From assembly GCA_035578155.1 (NCBI GenBank), contig JAPWDM010000005.1:37844108-37908107 (forward strand): 64,000 nt of DNA. The letters are read 5' to 3'. A model generated the notes under the pieces. That model ran no database searches. It was not told the origin of the DNA and saw nothing but the letters and a program-made list of their open reading frames with translations. The stretch is from Brachynemurus nebulosus (lineage: Eukaryota; Arthropoda; Insecta; Neuroptera; Myrmeleontidae). Positions 23,845 through 36,145 of the stretch are shown in pieces (the stretch's first letter is position 1; every line of letters begins with the position of its first letter). The translations under genes and the position numbers were made by a program.

Positions 23845-26270
23845 TATGATTTAAAAGTATGTGATTTAATTAAAAAGGTCACTCTCAGTGCCGCTTAAAC
23901 TAAATTTTGAATTCGAGAATTTCATTCCCACGTTATTCGAATCATCTCAAAGTATTTGAAATGAAGAATTTCTTGAACTACTCAAATTGTATGATTATTT
24001 CAACATAGTCACCCCTAGGTTTAATATTAGAAAATTGAATTAACTCGGGAATTCCCAGTGTCACCTCTAGGTGACAGTGATTTGTGATTTTCTTTTACAG
24101 ACAATATAACAAATTTTAAAAATTACTTTGTTACGGCTAAAATGTTAATACTTAGTAGTATTCATGGTTTTAATTTGGCAACACTGAAGTTATGTTAACG
24201 GTCAAATTAATTCTGTTGTTTCAAACGATTTGCGGTTTTATTGCGCGTGAGTGTATCTTGTGGTATTTTCGCTGTTGTAAATATGTCTAAAAAGTAGGTA
24301 CTTTTATTATTGTTATAACAAATTATTATTTAAGAATCAAGCTTATAATGAAAGTGATTTTTTGCCGGTAATTTCATACATTCTACTCAGTTCATATTAC
24401 AAATAACGGCCCGTATGACCTATAACTGACATGCGATTTAAGAAGAAAACTAAAGGGTACTTTTTTTTCAATTATTTATTTTTTATATGTTGAGAACCTA
24501 AAGATAAAAACTAGCACAAAATAAGAATATTTTGTCGATAGATCGCGGCTTGGGAATTGCCGAGTTAAAACAAGTCAATTAGATTTTTTTATGTAGATTT
24601 GAAATCTGTAAACAAAATTTTAATATTTTTTACTTTTCACTCTCTTTTTTCAAAATTAACCTACAATCACCCTTGTTGATGTATTTTAAGAAAATTGCAT
24701 GTTAATAGATAACTCTATTTAATTAATTTAAAGTTTTCTCTATCTGTTACCCTTCTCGAGATATTTGAAAAATTAATTTTTTATCCCAATTTTGGGTGGG
24801 CGATTTCACTTCTCTAACCGTTTATTCGTCGATAAAAAAAAACTACGTGTCGCTTATTTTTCAGTGTTCTAAAACAGATCTTATTTTCATCAAAATTCAT
24901 ATGTTTGGTCTCGGGACCATTACTTGTTAGAATTAGATAGTAATTTACTTTGTGATATAGGCAACTGACTCAACACATCTGGTATGTTTCAACATAAAAA
25001 AACTTATAAAGTTAACAATTAAAAAATACAGGTAAAGTCTAATAAAAAAAATTATACAATCTAAACTTAATTCAGTTCTGTAATAAATTCCATAAAATTA
25101 TTCAAAACTACCGTAATTTATAGTATAATTAAAAGAAATCTCATATGCTTATCTACTTATGGAAATTTAAATATTAAAAAAACGTATAAAAATATTTATA
25201 AACAAACTAAACATAAACATAATATTATCTTGATAATGACACGCGCATTTCGTTCCCGAGTGAAAATTTGTACGTAACTATGGAAATACTGTTGAATGAA
25301 ATCAATACTCCGATTTGATGAGAAAATTCATAATTGAAAAAATGCAAAAACAAAATATCACTTACCAATCGTAAAGGAACAATCATTTAAACTTGAACAA
25401 TTAAAACAAATGAAATTATATAATAATTAGAATTATAATTTTTTAATTAAATAAATAAATATTTAGCGCTTTGTAATTTTTATGTAATATTTAAAATTAT
25501 ATATATGTGACCCAAGTTCTACATATTATTACGTGAATCTTTGTTTATTAACTGTATTCCAAGCTAAAAGTCTACATAAAGAGAAAATATTTGGATAATT
25601 ATTAAAAAAAATTCCGTGAAATAATTATAACTTAAATAACAACTACACGCCGATAAAAATGAATAAACAGTAGCAAAATAAATTAATTAACTGTGAGTAT
25701 TGATAAAAAGCAAAATATTTTATAAATTTATTTTTGTATAAGGAAATTTCTGTACTAATAAAAATATTTTTAATTAAACTGATATTTTATTTGTTGTATT
25801 TTCCCCTTTAACAGTTTACAACAAAAGCAATTTTATTCACCACACTGTTTTTAACGATACCACCGTCAATTTTTTTGGTATAAAACCTGTTTTCAAAATT
25901 TTGCGTATGTTACGATTAAAAAAAAGAGGAATTCGGATTGATTAAAATAGTTTTTGTCACTATAATCGGCCTTACTGATTTGATTTTATTTCTTATCGCT
26001 TAAACAGGCATTGGCGGCATTGCAATCATATGTTTATACATAATTCATATTTAATTATTTATAACAGATGTGTCTGTTTTGTTTACCACTACAAATTTTT
26101 TTTTTTGGTTTCATTCAAAAAATGTTTAAAAGTGTTTTTACGGCGTTACGCTGTGTGATCGGTTTAAGAACTACGTATTTCAGAATTAATTTTGATATAA
26201 TGAACAACAAAATTATAATTTAATCGATTTTTAGCCATTTATTTATTTACATATCAATGTGTAAAACGCC
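23845..26270. other. Intergenic sequence, no gene seen
   Basis: This is about 2.4 kb of AT-rich sequence. The only structure noted is a small perfect inverted repeat, TGTCACCTCTAGGTGACA (24058-24075, 8-bp arms). No ORF looks coding. Confidence 0.45.
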
Positions 26271-26271
26271 C

Positions 26272-26875
26272 TACAACCGAATTACGTACACTAATAACAC
26301 ACTATAAAGATTAATAAAAGTGTAGTGTGCTGTGTTCCTTTACGCATAGACGTGTGTAAAGTATAAAATTTTGCACAGGTATATGTAAAACATAGCTTAC
26401 CTAGATAGTATTTTGTACAATAAATAAGCAGTTTTATGGTAGTATGGTAAATAATAGTAAATTACGTGATTGAGATTGTAAGTTGGATATTACACACACG
26501 TCAAAATTTACGCAAGAGCCGCGCAGTGACGAGTGCGTAGTTTGGCGAGTGTGTAATATACCTTACAACCGAGTTACGTACTATACTTTATCTACGACTA
26601 ATATGAAGTTCACTATAAATAATATTTTGATATGAATACAATATATTAAAATTATGTAGATCTTGAAATTTATTAAAAACAAATGTAAACATTCAGTTGC
26701 TGGGAAAAATTTTTGCAGAGATTTTAATATATTATACAATATAAAAATTAATAAAATTGTATTGTACTGTGTTCCTTTACGCATAGGCGCGTGTAAAGTA
26801 CAATTTTCTGTACAGCTATATGTAAAACGTAGCTTACCTAGATAGTATTTTGCACAATAAATAAGCAATTTCATG
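26272..26875. repeat. Direct duplication of a ~130-bp segment
   Basis: The segment at about 26311-26438 recurs at about 26744-26873: TGTGTTCCTTTACGCATAG, then TATGTAAAAC and TAGCTTACCTAGATAGTATT, then ACAATAAATAAGCA. A second shared phrase, ACAACCGARTTACGTAC, occurs at 26273 and 26563. The different offsets (about 433 and 289 bp) show two separate duplications or a rearranged tandem repeat. Confidence 0.75.
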
Positions 26876-27017
26876 GAATTCGTAGATATACTGGTAAAAT
26901 TATTTTTGTGGCAGTTACACCACATATTATACAAATTGTTCTTTGCGCATTAGTGGGTGGTGTACATTATTAAACTAATTACACATAAAGAAAAAAGCAA
27001 GTATTGCCATTTGTATT

Positions 27018-27251
27018 GAGGGCCAGCTTAACCTTAAGTGCCCCCTTGGGCACCGTGAAAAATGCCGCCCCCACCTTTTGCTCAAAAACAAGAAAATCTC
27101 AACTTTTCCTACTTTTTTTCGACTTTCCCCTAAAAAACTAATTAACGACCAAAAAAAAAAAACGTCAACTTACAACTTTTGCTTCCCTGTGCTAAAAATC
27201 GGCCGCCCCTAGGCCATGGCCTAGATAGGCTTAGTGGGTAATCCGGCCCTG
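27018..27251. mobile_element. hAT-type non-autonomous element (CAGGGCCGG family)
   Basis: The left end GAGGGCCAGCTTAACC and right end GGGTAATCCGGCCCTG lie between exact 8-bp duplications TTTGTATT (27010-27017 and 27252-27259). The first base of the left end is mutated from the usual C. The 234 bp hold no ORF. Confidence 0.85.
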
Positions 27252-27259
27252 TTTGTATT

Positions 27260-28532
27260 AGTTCTGATGTGAACGGTTATTTTTTTTTCCTTATAGTTGC
27301 AGAAAAATAAATTAATTAATTCTTTGTGGGGTGGTTTTTCGCAATGAATTTTATAAGTAAAAAGTGATATTAAAATTGTCGATCACATTAATATGTACTA
27401 CTATTTTTCTTCTATGAATATTGTTCAATGAATTATTTTTTTGAAGCAAAGTAAATTTAAACAGAATAAAACCAAATATTCAAAGTGGACAGTAATTGAC
27501 ACTTTTTAGGAACATTTAAATGAATAGTAAATATTTAAAATTTGTACAGTTACAGAGCTCGTAATATTTTAAATTTTTCTTTTAGATTCGGATTCGAATA
27601 TTCACTAGACATGATTACGATTATGGAAACCATAGCATTTCAGTTTCCTATGTGTTATGTAAAAAATAAGGAAAAGTACTTTGTCAATTTTGACTAATTT
27701 GACTGAGTTGTGTGTTTTAGAAAATTATGGTAAACGGTACGGACCGGAAGGTTTTATTTGAAAAAACAAAACTTTTTTCACAATATAGAAATTAATTGGG
27801 ATTATTATTGCCTTTTGTTGAATTCCCATTATTGAATTGGGAGTATTCTAGAAATTAGAATTTAAAAAAATAAAATTAACTTGAATTTGAATTTTGATTA
27901 TTCAATAATAAGGAATATTTTTAAGGTGAATAATATACATATAAAATATTTTTTTTTTTTTTAAATTATGTTTGTTCGACGAATTAATAAATGATTTTAA
28001 TTAGAACGGATTTATAATTATATAAAGTTATCTTGAAATTATAATATATGGAAATGTAAACATCCTGTATTACCAGGAATAAAATATCTTTCATTGATAA
28101 ACTATTGAGTCTATTGAGGATGTCTATGTGTTTGACTCACTTGTTGAAATTTTGTAAGTATAGGTAATACATAATATTATTTACATAAGTTGTGTTTGCA
28201 TGTTCTATGGTTTTCATCGTTTGCATACTTATGTATTTTGCTTATTTAACCCATTATATCCCACACCTATTTTTAATTATCAGAAAAGATTATTATTAGT
28301 CTGATAACCGGATAATTAACTTTTATTCAGTTCATTTTACAATGATATAAACGTGATTTAATGATGGTATAAAATTTTACATCATAAAAAAAACTAGCGG
28401 TGGAATACCTAATCGCTACTGATACATATCGTCTTGGCGTATTTTTGGGCACATCAGTCAATTTTCTTCTAAAATTATTTATTTAATATTTATTTTTATC
28501 AATTATTTCATATTTAATTCTTTAAATATACA
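27260..28532. other. Intergenic sequence, no gene seen
   Basis: This is AT-rich sequence without a convincing ORF, tandem repeat or element boundary. Confidence 0.45.
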
Positions 28533-28534
28533 TA

Positions 28535-28992
28535 TACTGTGTGAGTTTTTCGAGAGTCACCATTTTTATTACAGCCAAACCGTTGATTTAATCGAAAAAT
28601 TGTTCAAATAAGAGTTGTAGATATCGACGGGGGCAACCAATTGCTATAGTCGGGAGCTTTATAGCTCTTATGGTTTTCGAGCTGTGATACAAATTTATAG
28701 ATTTTTAAATGAGACTATATATTAATTTTTCGATAAAACTGATCTAATACATTAACTAACAACATAAATGAGTAAAAAAAATTTTTTTACTCAAGTTTAA
28801 TTTTTTAATTTTTCTTTAATTTATTAATTAGGCGGTAAAAATATGCATATGTACTTGAGGCTACTTCAACCGATAGTGTTTTTCTTGGTTACATTTCCAT
28901 TACGTCCAAGAAAAGAACCTTTTCCAGTATCATTTCTATCATAAAAATTTGGTTGTAATAGAAATGGCAACTCTTAAAAAACTCGCATGGTA
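28535..28992. mobile_element. TA-flanked MITE with ~42-bp inverted ends
   Basis: The left end TACTGTGTGAGTTTTTCGAG and right end (complement TACCATGCGAGTTTTTTAAG) continue as similar sequence through CCATTTYTATTACARCC. TA lies at both outer edges. The size and TA target suggest a Tc1/mariner-type MITE. It abuts another MITE beginning 22 bp later. Confidence 0.72.
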
Positions 28993-29014
28993 TATTTTAC
29001 TTATATTTCCTATA

Positions 29015-29563
29015 CAGCTGAACTCTTTTTTATGCGGTCTTTTTTGTGTGGTTTTTTTTGTGCGATTTTTTTTATGCGGTTTGTAAAAAATGGCCATTAA
29101 AATGCATAATGTGAATCAAAATCACGAGACAGTAAGAAATTTAAAATAATTACTGTAGTAACTTTCTTTGATAAAAATACTTTTTAATGACTTTTAAGCA
29201 TTTAATCAATATATTGCATAAAAACATAAATTATTGCATTATTTAATTTTTTTTACACATGTCTTTTCCAAAATTTTCATAACATTATAAAAAGGAAAGA
29301 AAATGTTCCTACGAGTAAATTAAGGCTTTATCTTGTTTATAGAAGCAACTTCTAAGGAAATTTCTAAGTTTTGAGCGTTTTGAGTGATGTTTTTTCGATG
29401 AAACTTTTTTTATGCGGTCCCGACCAACCGCATAAAAAAAGTTTTTTGTACAATCTGGATTGAACTATACTTTTGATAGCTATTTATGATATTTTTGAAT
29501 ATATTTTTTTTGTGTGATTTTTTTTATGCGGTCCCCACCATTGCACAAAAAAAGGATCAACTG
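29015..29563. mobile_element. pogo/Tigger-like element, TA-flanked
   Basis: The left end CAGCTGAACTCTTTTTTATG and the complement of the right end, CAGTTGATCCTTTTTTTGTG, are imperfect inverted repeats flanked by TA. The phrase TTTTTTATGCGGTC recurs internally on both strands. No transposase ORF is present. Confidence 0.7.
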
Positions 29564-29843
29564 TATTTAGTATATTTAAAAAAAAATCAATGCAAATATT
29601 TCTGAAAACCTTTATTTTTCGTTACCTACAAATTTTTTTAAATATTTATAAAAGTTCAGATGGAGGTTTTTTAAAGGTAATTTTTACAAAGGTGGAGAGA
29701 AACAGGTTCTAAGAAAGTTATTCCTTTGTTATTTGTCATTTTTAAATTATTTTAATAAAGAAAATACCGCCTTTAAAAGAAGATTTCCTGACATGTAATA
29801 TTCTGATTACTAAATATTAATAGATTAAAATCTGATAATAAGT

Positions 29844-29849
29844 TTTATT
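29844..29849 (-). terminator. Polyadenylation signal AATAAA for DNAL1
   Basis: AATAAA on the minus strand lies 92 bp downstream of the DNAL1 stop codon, a reasonable distance for the 3' end of this gene. Confidence 0.45.
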
Positions 29850-29941
29850 GATTGTTTTATGAAATTTACCGAATTTAAAGTGATTTTTAATATAATATTA
29901 TTTAATAGTTTTCGTGAAAAATATAAAATATATAGTCTGAA

Positions 29942-30526
29942 TTAAATTAATTTGTCATCCTCCTCTTCATCTTCATCCCTAACTACAGTTTCACCTTCCA
30001 ATTTTTTCAAATTTGGAAGTTTTCTTAAAGCCTCTGTACGATACTTTTCAAAATCGATTGATTCATATAGTGGATTTCCAATAAACACAAAATCTTCCAG
30101 TAATGGTAAACTACGAAACCGATCAAATTCTACCCATGATTTTATCACATTATTGCCAATATATAAAACTTTTAATTTATGTAACGATTCAATTCCACGC
30201 GTTTTTTCAATTATATTATACGAAATCCATAACTGTTCGAGTGTATCGGAAACTCCATCGAGCCCGGTAAGTGCTTTAATATTATTTCGACCGAGTGATA
30301 AAATTTTTAAATGTTTCAGTGAACTTAGACCAGAAATTCGATCAATCATATTTGTTGAAAGACTTAATTTTTCACATTTTTTTAACGTCGCTAGTGAATT
30401 GTCCATTTTTTCAATCGGCGGCCATTGAAACTGAAAACCAATTTCGATAGCTTCTTCAATTTTTTCCTCAGGGTGTGCATCTTCCCAATTTTTTATGGCG
30501 TCTTTTATTGATGTAGGCTTGGACAT
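29942..30526 (-). CDS. DNAL1: Axonemal dynein light chain 1 (LRR protein)
   Basis: A single uninterrupted exon encodes 194 residues; human DNAL1 has 190. It starts MSKPTSIKDAIKNWEDAHPE, followed by the conserved PPIEKMD and then leucine-rich repeats: CEKLSLSTNMIDRISGLSSL, LKILSLGRNNIKALTGL, LEQLWISYNIIEKTRGI, LKVLYIGNNVIKSW and the cap LPLLEDFVFIGNPLYE. The tail is acidic (about 184-192). In the family this protein binds the motor domain of the outer-arm dynein gamma heavy chain and the A-tubule, and it is needed for ciliary and flagellar beating. In insects this means sperm and chordotonal cilia. The gene is flanked by MITEs on its 3' side and a TTAA element upstream. No intron is needed to keep the frame. 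Confidence 0.97.
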   Translation of the reverse strand: MSKPTSIKDAIKNWEDAHPEEKIEEAIEIGFQFQWPPIEKMDNSLATLKKCEKLSLSTNMIDRISGLSSLKHLKILSLGRNNIKALTGLDGVSDTLEQLWISYNIIEKTRGIESLHKLKVLYIGNNVIKSWVEFDRFRSLPLLEDFVFIGNPLYESIDFEKYRTEALRKLPNLKKLEGETVVRDEDEEEDDKLI

Positions 30527-30984
30527 TGAATTAAATACGCAACGTTTGAAAAAGTATTACTAAAAATGTCAACTAATATTTAGATTGTTTCTAAGGATTT
30601 GAAAATTTAAATTTTTTTGTGAAATCATCCTTAGTATAGCAAAAGTTTTAAAATTATCATTTCGTCTCAAACTCATTTCGACAAATTAAAAAATTAATGT
30701 GAAAAAGATTGTCTGATTTTAACTTGTTTGGAGTTAATTTTATCGACTTTATTGTTATCATTATCACTGTTTATTTTTCATTAATGTTCAGATAAAGATT
30801 TCCCCTTTTGTTACACCTGACAGTGATAAAAAATAATTTTTTTACCAATATGGGTACATAATATTTATTTGCTTTGTCTAGTCTGAATGAATTAATTGTA
30901 CATGGTTCTTCAAATAGTTGAAATAATCTAGGATTTGCAAAGTTTAAATGTAAATAATTTCTTGATAAATTAATATTAACTTAA

Positions 30985-31980
30985 GGTGGTTGACGTACTA
31001 GAGTTATCTCTTAATAATCCTTAATACATACTTCACGAGATAATTCTAATTTAAATAGAACGAAGTCGTGGAATTAATGTTTAATTTTTTCACTTTCTCA
31101 GTAAGTTATAATTGTTTTACCGTATTAACCCGTATTTTTTTGATGATCGTAGTAACTCGAGATGGCGGGCGCATTAGAGCGTTATTTTTTATTAGCAATT
31201 AATACGCGAAATGTTAAAATTTGGGCCAATTCTGACGCATAGTTTATGTAACTAAAATTTTCTAAAATTACTTTTTTAACATTGAGTTAATGGGGAATCC
31301 TTTAAAACGCACTGAAAATCAACACTTAATTAATTGAATAAATAAATACGTTCTGCTAAGGATTAAATGATGAAAGATTTATTTCGAAAAACATTGACTC
31401 TTTAGGAACGGAACCATATCAATAAATTCTAATAAACAGTATTTTAGTAATTTAGTTTTAACGATTGAAAAATATAGCGAAACTTACTAAAATTCAGCCA
31501 TACTGAACAGTAGTTGATCGTCTATTATTAATTTGTCATTATTTATTTTTTATCTGGTGACCCATTTGATAATTTCAACTTATCTACTTGAATTTCACAT
31601 AAATAAAGTATAGTGTACAAAAATGTATTCGAAAGTATCTATTATTGTCACAGCCAACTTAAAAGATAGCTTTTTTCCATTTGAATAATAATAATATAAT
31701 CACAGTTTAAATGATAGTTTGTTTCTATAGTAATAATCTTTTATTTATACTGCGGTACAATTATATAATATATCAATTATTTAGTTGCTTCTATAGAATT
31801 GAATAAATAATTTTACTTTATGTTTGTTTTTTCTAGAAAAATGAATTTTAAAAAAAAAAAGAAGAAATTAAAGCAGTAAAAGGATAAAAAGTGAAAAATT
31901 CTACAGTTTTAATTTGCAACAATAATTGGTAAACTTTTTTGGGATCTAGTGGTTACTTAATCTCTAATGCATCAACCACC
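30985..31980. mobile_element. TTAA-flanked element (piggyBac- or Kolobok-like)
   Basis: The left end GGTGGTTGACGTACTAGAG and right end CTCTAATGCATCAACCACC are inverted over about 19 bp with a few mismatches. TTAA flanks both sides (30981-30984 and 31981-31984). The 996-bp interior has no transposase-like ORF. It lies 450 bp upstream of the DNAL1 start. Confidence 0.72.
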
Positions 31981-31984
31981 TTAA

Positions 31985-34900
31985 TTTAATTTAGTCATTA
32001 GCTGATTGATTAAAAAATAATATTTTTCTACTTCTGTTGAAGAACACACTCATTATATATCTGTTAATTGCTGAGAAAGTTAAACATTATTCAAAGGTGT
32101 GGAGGAATGACCATTACTCAATACCTTTTTGACCAATGAAATCACAGTATTAACCATTATTCAATGGGTTTGCGATTGTTTTATGTATGATGTATGTATC
32201 AAGTTTTAATTTAATATATGTTACGTAGTAACGTTCAAGTAAACAAAGTAGTATATATTTTGTTTTGATCGCTTTATACATATTATACAAACATTTAATG
32301 AAATTAGAAATAGATTAAAAATTTGATTTAAATCTTATATTCAATTTTATTTAAATCATAAAGGAAAAAAGTAGAAAAAATATCGTATTCTACTCGCTTG
32401 CAATGGCTATTACTCACTCAGATGCATTACAACACTCGCCTCGCAAGCTCGGCTCGTGTCGCAATTTCATCTTCGTGAGTAATAGCTATCATTACTACTC
32501 GTTGAATAATATACTATTTTAAGTATTTGCAATAAAAAATGTACATACTAACTGAAAATATGTTGTGCAGAATGTTTGAAAATATTATCTAACAAAAAAC
32601 TACTTTCTTAAGAACACAATCAGATGTCACTACACACTTAGTCTTCATTTTAAACAATAAAAATCAATTAATTCAACAATTGAATTATTGATAACACTCA
32701 TTTTTTTAAGTTTAACTAAAAATTTATTTATTTTATTATTAGTCTTGCAATAATACTAATTACACTTTCAGTTTTAGAAATTTTAATTATTATTTAATAA
32801 CAGGAAAACTAACGTTTGAAAACTTGAAAACAATTAAAGAATAAACTTTTTGCACATGCTTTGTAGCTTTATTGTCGCGTGATATTTTCAATACAGTCAT
32901 GAAGGTATGAAAACTGGTTACATACTTCTATATACACATGAGATGAGAGACAATTATTGTAATACTATAATGTTAGTAAATTGATTCGGTAGTAACAAAT
33001 ATCTTTTATGATTATGAGTAACGAACGCAAATGTAACAGCATATCACTAACTAATTATAATAAATTATATTTGTATACATAAATACATACGTAACGTAAC
33101 GTGTACTTGGTGTACATATTTAATATTATTGTCAGTCATTTACGTCTGTAAGAATTGTCTGATAATATTGGATTTTAATGATCTATTTAGTCCATTACAA
33201 CCCACTATATTACACATAATACGGTGGAACCACGGTGGAACAATCGTGTTTGTAAGTGGGTACTTCTTTCACATTGTTTTCAAATATAAAATAGCAATAG
33301 AATATCTTTTTTGTACTCTTCTTCTCCTTGTGGAACAAATATTAAAACATTTAAATTTGAATTTTAATAGGGATTTAAAAATTGGTTTGTCACGGAAAAC
33401 TAAATTTTAGTAGTTTAGTACAATTACTTATAAAAAAAAAAATGAAAAACCTTGAAAACCAGTTATACTGAATGGATTTTCACAATTATTTTTCTGTTAA
33501 GTTAGTGATATCAAATACTAAAAATCAAATGCACCATTTAAAACTATCGTTAATTTTCTTTTTCGGTAACATCGAGTGGTCTCATAAATATATCAAACGG
33601 ACTTTTACTGTTATCGTAGAAATGATATCAGGATTTTCTTTTAGAATTTACATAAGAATCTGATTCCGAGTCTCTCTGTAAAATTTTATCAAAGTCTGAA
33701 GATTGTAAAATAAATAAAAAAATTGTAAGAATATTCTACTTAGGATTAATTTTATACACGTTTATTACTATATTGACCTAATTTTAATGTGCCATATTTG
33801 AGCTTAAGTACTATCAAAAACTGCTAATAGTGTCCTCTAACCATTTATAATAAATTTGTGTGATAAGATACCATTTATAATAAATTTGTGTGATAAGACA
33901 ACCACGTAAAATCATTTTTTTGGTTTTAGCATGTGAATGCAATTACTTACTTCCAGCCTTTTCCTATGACTAACTCTAAATAGAAGGGCAAACTGAATGC
34001 GGATACTTACTTGCGACTAGTGCGTTCAGGGAGTGTGACAATACCCTACCCCGTCTAAATATTCTTATTAAGGGTAAGTTTGGTCCCCTAAAAATACGTT
34101 GAATTTATAGTAACGTTGGAGAAAATTACTTTTGTGGAGTCCAAATATCAAATTGACCTAATATCTGGATAAGACTGAAATAATAAATATATTTAAATTC
34201 GGACGACTGACTACTTGGTGATAAAATTTTTGTACGGCATCTTGATTGAGCGGCCTTAACTCGCTCTTTATCGATTTTATTATAAAATAATTTCGCTTTA
34301 ATTTAAAATACTTACGTATATGCGGGAATTGAAATGAAAATATTTACTTTTTGAAAAGTACATTTACAATTTAAAAATTTTAATAGTTTCAATGATTTTG
34401 CATACCAATTAGGAGAAATGAAATAGTTTATTATACTAAAATAGAATGCAGGTGAATTTTAGTGGACATAATTTACTAAAGAAAACATTTCATATTTAAT
34501 CTTTTTTTTTGTGTACAAAACATTATCCGGACAGTTATCAAAACTTTTCTATACAAAATTTCGTCGAAATCATGGTGGGAAATCAATTTTGTTTTACTAT
34601 ATTACCTTGCTCATTTAAAGACATTGTTAAAAATCATTTTGTTGTACTGCAATTATTTTAACAGTTGTGTTAGCGAGGTTGCTTTATTTTATTATAGTGT
34701 CAGTGGCTTATGTGTTGAATTGTTGATAAATTATAATAATGTGTATTAAATTTCTTATTTTATTTTTGTAAGTTGAAATTTTCCAAATAATATATACATA
34801 TATAATAATGATAATTGGTTGTTTGTGATTTTATTTTTTATTTATATTTGTTTTGGTGTAGGTTAGATCCCTTAAATTAACAAATTCTAAGGATATAGTA

Positions 34901-35003
34901 TTATATTTTCTTTTTAAATTGTTGTTAATATTTGTATTCTCTATCTTTAGTCGGAGAAAGGCATATGTTTATATTTTGTTGGGCCAAACTTATTTACTGT
35001 AGT
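31985..35003. other. Intergenic sequence, no gene seen
   Basis: This is 3 kb of AT-rich sequence. A 30-bp unit is tandemly duplicated at 33841-33900. A slightly GC-richer patch lies at 32390-32480 (CTCGCCTCGCAAGCTCGGCT). ORFs in the region lack coding character. Confidence 0.45.
33841..33900. repeat. 30-bp tandem duplication
   Basis: Two consecutive copies begin CCATTTATAATAAATTTGTG and differ only at the last positions, so this is a recent slip or duplication. Confidence 0.9.
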
Positions 35004-35234
35004 CAAGGCTTAATTTCTAAAATTTTATGTGTGGGAACGCATACTAAGGGCCGGCGAAAATTTTTGCTCACAAAATACATTTGAAAAGCAAAGAAAAAAT
35101 CTCGTTTTCTTTAAAAATGATACTGACGAACGAAAAAAAAAAGGTCAACTAAAAACACTAATCCAAAAAATCCCTAGTAGATGAAACACCGTTCGAAGTG
35201 ATGGAACACCATTCCACCGCGAAATTAAGCCCTG
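35004..35234. mobile_element. hAT-type non-autonomous element (CAGGGCTTAATTTC family)
   Basis: The left end CAAGGCTTAATTTC and right end GAAATTAAGCCCTG are inverted with one mismatch. Flanks ACTGTAGT and GTTGTAGT match at 6 of 8, consistent with a decayed hAT duplication. 231 bp, no ORF. Confidence 0.65.
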
Positions 35235-35920
35235 GTTGTAGTATATCTGTTAAAGACAAAAATATTTTTACTATTCCTGAAGTGAATGGTAATATTTAAA
35301 AAGTTATTTTTTTACTTATATCCTTTTGGGTGCCCATTTAGAATTTGTATTATTGAAGATATTATTTATTCTTACAATATTTTAAGTACTTCGCTTTTTT
35401 AAACTGATTGTACCGCTAATGAATTTGTTTAAAATTATAATAGGTGTCAATTGAGAGTTCAACGTATTAATCTAGGATACCCGTTTAAAGAATAAGTCAC
35501 ACTTCGGAAGTAAAAAATAACTCAACGTGAATTTTAATTATTTGTTTCTATGCTTTGTTTTATTTATCGATACGAGACAGTTAACGCTATTCGGTTGATC
35601 ACGTTTACGATTGATTCTTACATAATGTTGATGTCACTTACTTTATATTTCTACCAATAATTAATATTAGGGGAGTGGTTTCGTTTACAAATTTTTTTGA
35701 AATAGACTTTAAATGTAGGAATAAAAAAAAGTCAGTTGTTTCTAATAATTAATTTTTTTTTAATTATTTGATTAATTAAATCGGTTTTAGTTTAGTTAAG
35801 TGTTTCAGTGGTTTCTCGTTAAATGATGGATGACTTTGATAAAGGTAATTTTTTTTTAATTTAGTGCAAAATGCCAAAATATAAACAGTTCCGGTGATTT
35901 TTCTTAAAACTTTTTGAAAT

Positions 35921-36145
35921 TTACTTAGGTTCGAGTGCTGAATACAAATATATATTATTTGTTATAAAGAAATTATCGAAGGAGCAACAATTAAAGTAAG
36001 TAAAATTAAAGACAATTTGATCTGCATTAAAATTATTCACAAGGTCTTTATTTTCGTTCATTTCTGTTGGTATTATGACCTCAAATTCAGCAAAAATGAA
36101 AAAAAAAACCGACAATAATAATATAAAAATAACTCGAAATATCAT
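35921..36145 (-). CDS. Possible small secreted protein or first exon, unrecognised
   Basis: A 74-residue ORF begins with an ATG in reasonable context (A at -3) and a clear signal-peptide-like start, MIFRVIFILLLSVFFFIFA. An acidic and then Asn/Phe-rich segment follows. The C-terminal part is AT-rich and may be non-coding; a possible donor (CCTAA|GTAAAT) lies at its end. There is no family match I recognise. Chance hydrophobic ORFs are common in T-rich sequence, so this is weak. Confidence 0.22.
   Translation of the reverse strand: MIFRVIFILLLSVFFFIFAEFEVIIPTEMNENKDLVNNFNADQIVFNFTYFNCCSFDNFFITNNIYLYSALEPK

Noticed and set aside
24282..24297. ATGTCTAAAAAG followed by a donor-like GTAGGT as a tiny first exon
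   Set aside because: The donor is weak, no second exon could be found, and short ATG plus GT combinations are expected by chance.
29952..30428. 158-codon plus-strand ORF opposite DNAL1
   Set aside because: It is an exact antisense of the DNAL1 leucine-rich repeats. Its Ser-rich N-terminus is the complement of the acidic tail.
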